Source: Glomus cerebriforme (lineage: Eukaryota > Glomeromycota > Glomeromycetes > Glomerales > Glomeraceae). From it: DNA of 16,748 bases. The number at the start of each line of letters is the position of its first letter. The first letter of the stretch is position 1. The stretch spans positions 325,235-341,982 of the forward strand of contig QKYT01000004.1 in assembly GCA_003550305.1 (NCBI GenBank). The letters run 5' to 3'. Of the stretch, positions 1 through 9,825 are shown one piece after another. The translations under genes and the position numbers were made by a program. The notes beneath the pieces were generated by a model. It was not told the DNA's origin and searched no databases. It saw nothing but the letters and a program-made list of their open reading frames with translations.

Positions 1-141
1 ATTCATTGATTAGTAATCATATAAAACAATATATGATTGTTTTAATTTATAAATTAGCCTATTCCAAATTTGGTTAGACTGATTACTTTACGGGGTGGGA
101 TGGTATGTTAAATTTTGCTTAATGTTAAATTTAAATTTAAA

Positions 142-335
142 TTAACATAAAATTAGTTTTTGAACAGTTTCCTTTTTAAGACATTGACTACCTATCTTTG
201 GCATTNATTTANTGATTACATTATCAAACTTTTCCTTTTTTAAATTTAACTTTTCCATTTTAGTACTTCTATCAGTCATCTAATCTCTTAGCGGTGTAAT
301 TAATAAAGGAGTACCTTCTATATGTATATAATTTT
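142..335 (-). pseudogene. Decayed coding remnant of unknown family
   Basis: On the minus strand one frame reads as plausible protein from about 335 down to a TAA at 144-142, broken by a single in-frame TAG at 282-280. Before the TAG it reads EGTPLLITPLRD. The ATG directly after the TAG (279-277) opens a 45-codon lysine-rich stretch ending KKETVQKLILC. Two ambiguous bases (206 and 212) fall in it; the codon holding 206 is TNA and could itself be a stop. I do not recognise the family. A relic of a duplicated gene or transposon fits best; chance in AT-rich DNA is possible. Confidence 0.3.
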
Positions 336-392
336 AATAAAGTTTCTAATTTCAAATAATCAAAATAATCAAAATACTGCGTTCGCGATTTA

Positions 393-416
393 AATAATAA
401 TAATAATAATAATAAT
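393..416. repeat. (AAT)8 microsatellite
   Basis: Eight perfect AAT units lie about 60 bp beyond the stop codon of the 478-3692 gene. Imperfect AAATAATC repeats precede it at about 355-375. It is probably just a length-variable simple repeat. Confidence 0.9.
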
Positions 417-477
417 CTAAATAATCTATAAAACAATAATCAGCATTAAGTTGAACTTTTAGCCAGTGTTAAATATT

Positions 478-3400
478 TTAGTATGAATCATTTCTTCCAA
501 GTACATCTTTTTCTTGATCAAATTCCGAATTTGAAGTATATAAAGTAACTTGTCGTTTATATTTCTTAGAAACAATATCATAAATAAAACCAATAATACC
601 TGTGGTCAATACTATAGAACTAGTAATTAAATTACACAAAGCAATTTGATTATATGATTCAGTAAATTTTATTGCGAAAATAATCTATTGATAAAAAGAA
701 TTTAATATTAAACATGGTTTAGACAAAGTTAAATATTTAATAAAGACTAATTTGAATGAATTATTTATTTACCTGGATTATTAATTGTGGTAAATCTTCA
801 ATTAAAATATTTAAAAACCTTCCACAAAGTATCAAAAAGATTGCTTTCATAGAAAATGGAGCGGAAAATGGTTCAAGTCCAGCAAAATTTGAATTAAGTA
901 AATGAAGTAATTCAACATTTCCTGAACTAAATAATGTAATTATTGGACCTATTTTCGAATTATTTTTAAACCAAGCAGAAAATTCAGGATTTTTTTTTAT
1001 CTCAAATATAAATATATAAAAAGCTAGTGTAGTATTTATCAAAAAACTAACACACACAATTACAATACTACATAATAAAAATAATATAATTAATATATTT
1101 TTTTTTTTTAAAAAAAAAAATAGAACAGCTTATACACACCTTGGAATTAACAATTGTTGTAAAATTTCTTTATGAGTTATAATAAAAAGAATATCAGTTA
1201 CACTATCAAAAAAAATAAGTGCAACCTGAAATACAATTAAGTTGTTACCCTATAAAAATAAAATTTAAATTTATTAATAAACATTATTTTGGAATATGAA
1301 TTTAAATGATATATTTACCTTTTTATTTTTATATCTACCAAAAAGATATAAACTAATTAATAATATTAAACAAATTACCAAAGATATAACTGACATTGTA
1401 CTTTGTTTAAATTTTCTTAAATCAATTGTAATTTCATCCCATAAATTATCTATTTGTCAGTAAAATGAAATGTATTTGTCAAATAAATCAAAGTATATTT
1501 GATGAATTTAATAAATAACACTTGCCTGTCTTTGTAACTCCATATTTTTTATCAATATATTTAGTATAATTAGAGGTATCCAAAGAAGTCATAATATCAC
1601 TTGCCATTAAATTTTTAAAATCTTGGAGAACATCGCGTGAACTTTTTTGATTAAAAGATGATTTACTCGGAGGATTTATCATAAATGTAATAGTGAATAA
1701 ATCTACTTCACTATCTTTATCATATTCAGGAAAGATGTCTAAGTCACTTAATCTTGAATCATCAACTGGGATACTTTTTGAAATCTGTATTCTCATTTGT
1801 TCAATAAATGTTCTCTTTTCATTTTCATTTAATTTCCGATAAAAGTTTGTGCCATTGTGAGTTAAATGAAATTTTGCTTTAACAACATCTAAAAGATGAT
1901 GCAAAATAATTAATTTATTAAATTATATAATAAAAATTTATATAAAGTTATAAATTTATTTACCATCAGAACTTACAGAATTTATCACGATAGTATTTTT
2001 TTCATCTAAGAAACAAACGATTTTATAATTAAAAAAAATATATAATTATAAAATAATACTATGAATACAAACCTCTTGATGTATTTATAGGCCATTTAAT
2101 ACCAGGCATTACAATTTCAAATCTTTTATATTCAGCGAAACCATCATCTATTTCTACATAATAAGTTGCTCCAGGAATATTAAAGGTTGTATCTACGATA
2201 TTCATGTTTATAGAATAATCATCATCAGTAAGTTGACAATTTGGCTGAACACATATATATCTTTGACGTAAGAGAAAATTCCCATTGTTGTTATAATAAA
2301 TTGATGCATATGCATTTCCAAGTAAATTTATAGGATGAACAAATTTTATCGTCATACTATTTTGGCCAGTTGGAATTGTTTCATTCCATGAAGGGTAAGT
2401 TTGTTTAACATGAAAATTGTTATAATTATTATCTAAAAATAAAACAAAAATGTGTGAGATGAAGAGTTTACCTTATAATTATTAATATTGATATACGTAC
2501 TTTCAGATATCATTGAAGATATATCAATTGATGTGTAATTGAATGAATCATTTACATATGCAATAATTGTTTTGTTATGAAGATATAAAGCATTTTCATA
2601 ATTTATTCCCGATGTCCATTGTCCAAAAGTATAATTTAAATTAGTATCAAGGTAATTAATTTCAGAATTTAATATGAGATTAACATATTTAGATTTAACT
2701 TTTAATTTCATCAAAAAACCAACATTTGGTATAATACGAATAATAGGATTAATAATTTCAAAATAATCAGAAAGTACGATTGAAGAATTGTCAAATGTAT
2801 TGAATGTATTTGTTGAAGAATAATAATTTATTTTAATCCACATTACTTGTTGATTACGTATATCAACTGTAGTATATAAGCAATAGTATTGTAGGTCTAT
2901 TACTTTATCGACAACACAAGCGAAATTGTTAAAATCAACCTGAGGTAGAGGTAATGACATATTTTCCGAAATTTGTACCTTTAATCCATTTCGAATGATC
3001 GCGAAATAAGTGTCAGTCAACACCGATGTCGAATCTTTTAAATTGAATATAATCCCCCATGTATCATCAGTATAATCATCCAACGGGAAAATTTTATAAT
3101 CCGTTAAGTTTCTATGAATATCTACAGTTAGATTTCCACTCATCCTAGAGAATATATATTTACCACTTACTTCATATTCATTATATGAAATATATTGGTT
3201 TGTTTCATTCATTCCCTTGTAAAAATTTGCGATAAGAAATTTCGGGACATTTTTATTACTCATAATTATTGGTATTTTAGTATCACTAATATGAAATTTT
3301 TTTGAAATTATATTTTTCTCCCAATCCATTATCATCCCGAAGTATTTTTCGTGCATTTTATAATTGATAAATATATAATTCGGATTCAATCGATACACTT

Positions 3401-3692
3401 CATATTCACAAGATATACATGGGATTTCAACATCTTTAACAAAGGTGGAGCTTCCATCCGGATAAAGTAAATAGAAGTTTTTATTAACTCTGCTGGGAGT
3501 ATCAACATATTGCGTTTCGAATAAAATGGTTCCATCAGCATAATTATTTATGATTTTATTCGTAAGAATATTTGGATCTTTTGCAAATGCAAAAGTATAA
3601 TTGTTTTCGATTGGGACACATGAAGATAATGTTACAACAATAAATATTAGAAAAATTGGTGCAATATTAAGAAGACGAAATTTTAAAGTCAT
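478..3692 (-). CDS. Signal-peptide, large-ectodomain, five-TM surface protein
   Basis: Eight exons: 3692-2501, 2432-2073, 2005-1964, 1888-1526, 1449-1319, 1249-1140, 1067-773, 684-478 (2700 nt, 899 aa). The phases agree throughout. The ATG at 3692 is the first in frame and opens a signal peptide (residues 1-28, hydrophobic core APIFLIFIVV, ending SSC). Residues 30-650 form an extracellular domain rich in N, Y and S with many N-x-S/T sites; I do not recognise its fold. The C-terminal third has about five hydrophobic helices (near 671-690, 700-722, 734-755, 800-822, 844-866) and a 30-residue polar tail. Helix 2 carries FDSVTD (710-715) and helix 4 ends IEDLPQLIIQ (822-831). A D-x3-D pair and an E-x2-PQL motif resemble marks of XK-related (scramblase-like) proteins, but this is weak. 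Intron 4 is GC-AG. Such proteins are common in Rhizophagus; function unknown. Confidence 0.85.
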
Positions 3693-4112
3693 TATGAGAA
3701 ACTTTTGGCTTGGAATTTTTAATCCATTTCTTTTTAAAAAAGTTTTCGGTAAATTCCAAAAACATATAGCCGATCGGAATTTTTTTTTTTTCAATCAAAA
3801 CAAAATTATTTAAAGCCACCTCGGAAGCTGTGGACAAATTCCTGATAAATTCCGGAATTCCTCCAGATCTATAAATTTTTAATTGATCAAGATCAAAAAG
3901 ATCAAAATATTATGATTATAAAATCATCATATAGACAATAAAATGTGGCTATCTATGGTATCGGGAATCCAATAATCCCATTAATGAGCCTATTAATTTT
4001 GATTTACCATATAACATAACTTTGTGCCGAATAATTATTAAATATCATTGAATATTTTTTATAATTTAAACTTTATTATAAATAAAACTAAATATTATTT
4101 AATTTAAAAAAA
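3693..4112. other. Intergenic region between two minus-strand genes
   Basis: This 420-bp gap holds the promoter of the surface-protein gene and the 3' end of the pseudokinase gene. It has a 12-bp perfect palindrome AATTCCGGAATT at 3848-3859, repeated GATCAA motifs near 3884-3906, and a T-tract at about 3780-3791. I see no gene or RNA in it. Confidence 0.6.
4072..4077 (-). terminator. Polyadenylation signal AATAAA of the pseudokinase gene
   Basis: The plus strand reads TTTATT, so the minus strand has AATAAA 36 nt after the stop codon at 4113. The position is normal for a fungal 3' UTR, though the hexamer is common in such AT-rich DNA. Confidence 0.5.
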
Positions 4113-4608
4113 TTAAAGAGAGATTCCATCTTTTTCTAAAACTTCATTTGCACCTTTATAGCCTTTTAACGCAGCAATCTTAAGATATTCAATACCCTTT
4201 TCTTTATTTTTAAGTATTCCAAGTTTCTTTTTACCTTTGTAATAAAGGATTCCTAGATTATATATAGCTACTTCATTACCATTATCTGCCGATTTAGTTA
4301 AATATTCTAAGAAAATATCTTTATCATAAGGGAAATCAGGTTGATTCTCAATAAGAGCAAAAGCGTATCTTTGTTGAGCTTCTGCAACGTCAGCATCTGC
4401 TGCCTTTTTAAATAATATGATGGCCTTTTTTAAATCTTTTTTGACGTAATACCCATTTGATAAGTAATGTGCTTTCCAATAAATTGCATCTTTATTACCG
4501 AGCTCTGCATGAGCATCAAAACATTTCCAAGCAAGTTTATAATCTTGATCTGTCTTATTAGGTTTATGATGAATTTCAATTCCTTTCTCGAATGGTAATA
4601 TTTCAAAG

Positions 4609-4644
<36 letters not shown>

Positions 4645-6670
4645 ATTAAATTACAATCCTCATCCACTTTAATGTTACTTTTTTTACTGTCACTCATTTG
4701 GGAGTTTTCCAAAGATGTATTAGAATCATTGTTATTTTGTTCGTAGAAAGATAATGGACTACTTTCAGTAGAATAGGTTTTTCCAAGAATTGCTGAGACA
4801 GTAGGATCTTGTGGACGATCTCGAAAATCTTGTTTCCATGCTAATGTGATAATTTCAGTGAAGGCTTCAATAATATCACTTGGAGCTTTATCAAATTCCA
4901 GAGTCTCTCGCTTACCACTGACAACATGTTCTATAATGTCATCAGTTTTAACAATATCTTTATATGGAACTTTGTTAAAAGAAAGTTCCCAAAGAAACAT
5001 TCCAAAACTGAACATTTCACATGCATCAGTATATCGTACATATTTGGTACTTCCGGAACGATAAGTTTCAAGTTTTTCTGGAGCCATCCAACGAATTACT
5101 TCTGAAACATCTGTTATTTCATGAGACTGCTCTCCTTCTCCACGACTGAATTCGAAATTAGATATTTTACATTTATATCCGCTCGTTACCTATCAAAAAT
5201 TAATAAAAAAATGATTATTGTTTAAATTTATCTTTAACACGATTCACTGGTCGAAGTGACAGTTTCAATCTAGTTTCCACTATGAACATCATATGGAAAT
5301 GTGTCCTCCAATGATGTACTCTTAATGAAGTTTTCATTTTTTTTTTGGAAATGTCAGAGATACCTAATGAAAATTGGATAGGCTTTCATTATAGACACCA
5401 GGGTATCCATGATAGACACCGCATCACTTCGACCAGTGATATTATGACTGAATTAAATAAAAACTAACCAGTATATTTTCCGCCTTCACATTATGATGCA
5501 AAATTCCTAACAAAAATAAAGTCAATAAATTTTAATTCATAATAATGTTGATGTAACAAAAAAAAACTTACCAATGAAGTGAAGGAAACAAAGTCCTCGA
5601 AAAACGTCTCTTGCAATGTATAATTTAAGTTGCCAAGAAAGTTTAACGTTTTCATAAACAAATTTTAAATTATTCAATTCAGCCCATTCAAAAATCATAC
5701 AATCATCACCATTCAATTTTGAAATTCCATAAAATTTAATTATATAAGGGCATTCTTTTAGTTGATTCCAAATCGATAAAATACCACGAATTCTTTTTGA
5801 TTCAGGAGTATCTTTATCAACAGGATATTTGATTTTTTTACAAGCTACATCGAGAGCATTATATTTCATAAGTCTAATAGAACCATGATATTTAGAAAAT
5901 TCATGTTGTAAAATAGAATTTTTATCGACTTGTGGTAGTTTTATGTTTTTAATAAGAGTATTCCCATTATCAATAGTTTCAATAGTTGCGGCAAGAGCTG
6001 ATATTTGTCTCATTACAAGATCATGATTCTCTTTAATATCTTTAATATCCTTATGAACATCTTGATAACATACATTTAATTCATCTAAAGATTTTTTAAT
6101 TATTCTATTTTCTTTTTCAAAATCAACAATCTGATCAATAGAGATAGCAAGTTGTAATGCTTTATAGGAATGATCAAATTCTTCTCTAATTTTTTCAAAT
6201 TCATCTTTAACGTACTTAGCAACAAGATATTTCTTAAATCCTTTAATTCCAGAAACTTCCTCAATAAATTTTTGGATATCGCGTAATATGTTATTAAAAC
6301 GTATAAAAGATTTATGATAACCTTTTTCTTGGAATTTTTCACCATTTTCAACCTTATTCCTTTTCAATAATTTAATTGATGCCATGGCTAATTCCACTCT
6401 ATCCGTCATTATTCTACAAATTTCCCTATTATATTTTGCTTGTTCATAAATATCTATGATAGTATTTGCTATTTTAATTGCTATTTCTAATTCTGGTACA
6501 ATTTTTTCGGCGATATCTGTTGTAGTTCTCCAAATTACTAATCCATTTTCTTTCAAACCTTTTTTGAAAATGTTTGAAAACTTTTTGGATTTTTTAGACG
6601 GTTCATTGTTATTATTATTATTATCGGATTCAGAAGTTATTTTGGAAGAATTTTTATTTAAAATATTCAT
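4113..6670 (-). CDS. MLKL-like N-terminal helical domain, pseudokinase and Sel1-repeat protein
   Basis: Three exons: 6670-5572, 5506-5469, 5189-4113 (2214 nt, 737 aa). The ATG at 6670 has a TATA-like box about 45 nt upstream; 25 codons are open further upstream but have no ATG. Residues 1-35 are polar with an N-run. Residues 45-240 are helical and charged, like the MLKL/HeLo-type four-helix region. The kinase fold spans about 255-510: the VAIK lysine survives in VACK (275-278), but HRD reads HHN (370-372) and DFG reads NFE (390-392), so the catalytic and metal-binding aspartates are both Asn. APE is kept (415-417). A linker with 11 Asp (563-573) precedes about three Sel1 repeats (585-737). 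I infer an inactive, scaffold or death-effector-type protein. Kinase-Sel1 proteins are widely expanded in Rhizophagus. The middle exon (38 nt) encodes only the catalytic-loop region. Confidence 0.88.
4608..4640 (-). repeat. GAT microsatellite coding for 11 aspartates
   Basis: Ten GAT codons and one GAC in the minus frame encode an unbroken poly-Asp run (residues 563-573) between the pseudokinase domain and the Sel1 repeats. Perfect codon repetition suggests slippage-driven length change. The same tract gives a misleading poly-Met reading in another frame. Confidence 0.9.
5244..5439. mobile_element. MITE-like terminal-inverted-repeat element inside an intron
   Basis: TCACTGGTCGAAGTGA (5244-5259) is repeated as an exact reverse complement at 5424-5439, delimiting 196 bp. 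The element lies wholly within the 279-nt second intron (5468-5190) of the pseudokinase gene; without it the intron would be about 83 nt, the usual size here. Near its right end ATAGACACC occurs twice 21 bp apart (5391 and 5412), and TAATGAAA/TTTCATTA (5365-5372/5384-5391) form a small hairpin. It has no coding capacity. CACTG ends recall CACTA-type transposons. The flanking trinucleotides ATT and ATA only nearly match, so the target duplication and superfamily are unresolved. Confidence 0.75.
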
Positions 6671-6965
6671 TTTTGTCAACTTGTGAAAAAAAAAGAGAAT
6701 CCACTCACTCCTATTATATATATTCTGAAACACGATTTGAAACAATGTTATTGTTGCAGTGTATTGTGGAATTCGAATAGTTCGATTATGAAAAGTAAAA
6801 GTTTAAATCATAATGCATACAATCTGTTTCATTTTACCCGATTTATACTTGTTTTTGTTTCCTAATTTGGTAACTGATACATACCAGCATAGATCATCAA
6901 TTTAAATTTGTTACTCAATTCTCGAAGTTGTAACGTTAAAAATGTTACATATGAAGTAACGGAAC
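6671..6965. promoter_or_regulatory. Promoter-proximal region of the pseudokinase gene
   Basis: The minus strand has TATATATAAT at about 6722-6713, roughly 45-50 nt upstream of the ATG at 6670, in a plausible core-promoter position. A short inverted repeat GTTAC/GTAAC lies near 6940-6957, just before the fold-back element. I see no gene here. Confidence 0.4.
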
Positions 6966-7200
6966 TGTTGTAGCCCAAACACTACCATGTCCCAAATCAA
7001 ACTTGGGAAAACCTTATATCCGAAACTTGACCATGTCCCAAACTAACCCAGTCTTAAATGGTAGTTTGAGACGTCTTAAACATTTAAAATTTACTAGTTT
7101 TGTTTGGGATATGGTTAAATTTCGGACATAGGATTGTCCCAAGTTTGATTTGGGATATCCCAAGTCGGATTCGGGACATGGTTACGTTTGGGCTACAACA
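6966..7200. mobile_element. Fold-back MITE-like element with GAAC target duplication
   Basis: The ends are an exact inverted repeat TGTTGTAGCCCAAAC (6966-6980 and 7186-7200), flanked on both sides by GAAC (6962-6965 and 7201-7204). The shared T allows GAACT. The arms keep pairing well inside: the reverse complement of about 7100-7200 aligns with about 6966-7060, with one extra copy of an internal module in the right arm. That module is a small palindrome of the type TCCCAAATCAAACTTGGGA. The whole unit could form a long imperfect hairpin. It has no ORF, so it is non-autonomous. It sits between two divergent genes. Confidence 0.8.
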
Positions 7201-7587
7201 GAACTATAACCTTTGATGATCACCCAAATGGGGTGACTATAACTACGTTCCTAACTTGTTAAGTATCAATAACTTATAGAAAAATGAATGATCACAACTA
7301 AAAATAATGAGGGGTTAGAGTATGTTGAAAGATTGTGTAACAATAAAATTTCAAAAAATTAATTTCACCTAATTAAGATTGATTTACGACAAAAACATGC
7401 CTGTTTTCACCCAATATGACTATTCTTCATCAAAAAAAAGGGTTCAAAAAAAAAAAATAAATTTGCATATATATATATCAATAAAATTATCATCTGATGT
7501 TTAAAACTTTATTTTTTCGTTCAAATTTTTTTCCCCCCTCTGTTCCTTTGAATAAATAAATTTTTTGAGTTTTTCATACATAGCATT
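7201..7587. promoter_or_regulatory. Upstream region of the SAMHD1-like gene
   Basis: A small inverted repeat TCACCC/GGGTGA (7220-7236) is bracketed by direct copies of ACTATAAC (7203-7210 and 7236-7243). An AT-alternating TATA-like run at 7468-7478 lies about 110 nt upstream of the ATG. A C/T-rich tract at about 7528-7548 is typical of fungal start regions. No gene is seen. Confidence 0.4.
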
Positions 7588-9825
7588 ATGACTTTGAATA
7601 ATTATGAACCAATCACGAATGGTTCTAAAAAAACGAAAATTAAAATTAAGAGATTTCAAGACCCTATTCATGTAAATATTATTTTAATAATTCTTTTACA
7701 AGAAGTGTTTTTTTTGAACGTTGATTATATTAAAATAACATTCTATTTAAATTAATTTTCTTAATTTATAAATAGGGATTAATGGAATTTGAAGATTGGG
7801 TAGTTAAAGTTATCGATACTGAACATTTTCAAAGATTGCGTAACATCAAACAACTAGGAACTACTTATTATGTGTATCCTGGTGCTTGTCACAATAGATT
7901 CGAACATAGTTTAGGTAACAAATTTAGATCATATTAATTCCATAATTCCGGCAAAATTATAAGTTTATGAAATAATTTTATCGATTAATCTATTATAATT
8001 TAGGCGTTGCACATCTTGCTAACTCGTTAGTGACAAGAATCTATGAGACGCATAAGCAACCTGAACTTCCTAAATTAGAATATAATGAGAGGGATTTAAA
8101 ATGTGTGACATTGGCTGCATTGTGTCATGATCTGGGTATGTTAATATAAACTTCTAATAACATTGTTTTTTTTTGATCGCATTCACTGTCATGTTATTTG
8201 AATTAATCATAAATTTGTAATTATTATATAATTCTATATGATTTTATAGGACATGGACCATTTAGCCATTTGTTTGAAAAAGAATTTATTAAAAAAATTA
8301 GGTTTGATTTGTTAAAATAAATTTAATATATTTTTATAATTTAATTTTGACACATTTATTTTCATTTTTGCATAAAAGACCCGAAAGAAAGTGGAAACAC
8401 GAAGATGGTTCTAAAATGATGGTTAATCATCTTTTTGAAGTATACGGGAGTAAAATATTGGGCGATTTAGATACAAATGATGAAAAATTTATTAAAGACT
8501 TAATCGATGGAAATCGGTAATTTATGATTATTTTATTATTATGTATTCAGAATATTTAATGATATGTTATTATTGAAATTCAATATTTAAGTACAAATCG
8601 ATCTCCGTACCTATTCGATGTAGTGGCCAATAAACGTAATTCAATTGATGTGGATAAATTTGATTATTTGGCGCGTGATTGCCACTATCTCGGAATGAAA
8701 TCCGAATTTGATCACTCAAGACTTATGAAATTTTCACGTGTTTATGAAAATCAAATAACATATTATTTTAAGGAAAGCTATAATATTTACGACCTGTTTC
8801 ATACGCGTTATTCTTTACATAAGAAAGCTTATAATCATCGTGTTGGTAAGTAAAATTTAATGAGTTTTAATTTTTAGAAGTTCACAGTTGTGATATAATA
8901 CTTGCCCACGTAATTCTTGAATCAGGCAAAGCGATAGATTTTATGATACGCGATGCTTTGATCGAAGCGGATCCAATTTTAAAAATATCGGAAAGTATCA
9001 ATGATCCGAATGAATATTTGAAAATGGATGATACAATCTTAAATAAAATCGAATTTTCAAATGATGAGGTAAGTTAGAGCAAATTCTTTCTATTATAACG
9101 AGAAGGAGTTAATTGTTTGCTTTAATATATTTTAGGAGTTGAAAAAGTCACAGGATATTATCAAACGTATTCGAACCAGAAATCTCTATAAATTTGTTGA
9201 TGAGTTCTTAGTTCCTGAAGATTTGAAAGATAAATTGACCGAGGTGAAAACTATTAAAATATAAACATTATAAGTTACAAGTTAAATTTAATAATTTAAT
9301 TGGTATTTTCTTATTTGTTAGCAAAAAATAAACCCAGTAGAAATTGCTGATAAGGAACTTAAAGTAGATGACATAATCGTAGATCGACTTGTATTGAATT
9401 ATGGAATGAAGGCCGAGAATCCAGTTAATCATGTTAAATTTTATGATAAAAAGAAAGGGGATAAAGGTCTGTACAGTACAGTACATGAATCTATATTTGT
9501 AGTTACTAAATTGAAATTTGTAACTTTTATCGTTTATTATATGTTTTTTATAGTTTTCACGTTGGAGAAATCACAAGTGAGTTATCTCGTCCCAGAACAA
9601 TTTGAAGAACTTAATATTCGAATTTTTTCTAAGGATCCGGATCACAAAAAAGTATGTTTATTCAAATTCACGATGTATTAATATTTTATATTTCAATTCT
9701 AATACTAGATCATTAACTTTAAACACTTCTTCATATTTTTTTAGATTGAACACACTAGGAAACGTTTTCAAGAATTATTGAAAAAAATCACTAATAAAGA
9801 TCAGAAGACTTATTATACGAGATAA
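7588..9825 (+). CDS. SAMHD1-like HD-domain dNTP triphosphohydrolase
   Basis: Eleven exons: 7588-7671, 7776-7914, 8004-8135, 8250-8301, 8379-8516, 8592-8845, 8926-9068, 9136-9243, 9322-9466, 9554-9651, 9745-9825 (1374 nt, 457 aa). All introns are GT-AG and in phase. The family splits dNTPs into nucleoside and triphosphate. The HD metal site is complete: His72 in HNRFEHSL, His116-Asp117 in CHDLGHGPFSH, and Asp203 in IDVDKFDY, matching human H167, H206/D207 and D311. His120, His125, Arg69, Tyr207 and the FHTR arginine are also kept. There is no SAM domain, so it is shorter than human SAMHD1 (626 aa). Of the allosteric nucleotide residues, D137/Q142/R145 equivalents are present (Asp42, Gln47, Arg50), but N119 is Gln24 and V117 is Arg22. 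It is divergent from the pseudokinase gene. Confidence 0.93.

Noticed and set aside
3601..3813. Plus-strand frame opposite the signal-peptide region
   Set aside because: It is antisense to exon 1 of the surface-protein gene, which has a full exon chain in phase.
4430..4642. Minus-strand frame starting with a run of methionines
   Set aside because: It is the out-of-frame reading of the poly-Asp tract of the pseudokinase gene.
9467..9485. GTACA repeats as a tandem array
   Set aside because: Only about three short units at an intron start; likely chance.
9268..9486. Minus-strand frame of 72 codons
   Set aside because: It is antisense to an intron and exon 9 of the SAMHD1-like gene, with AT-driven composition.
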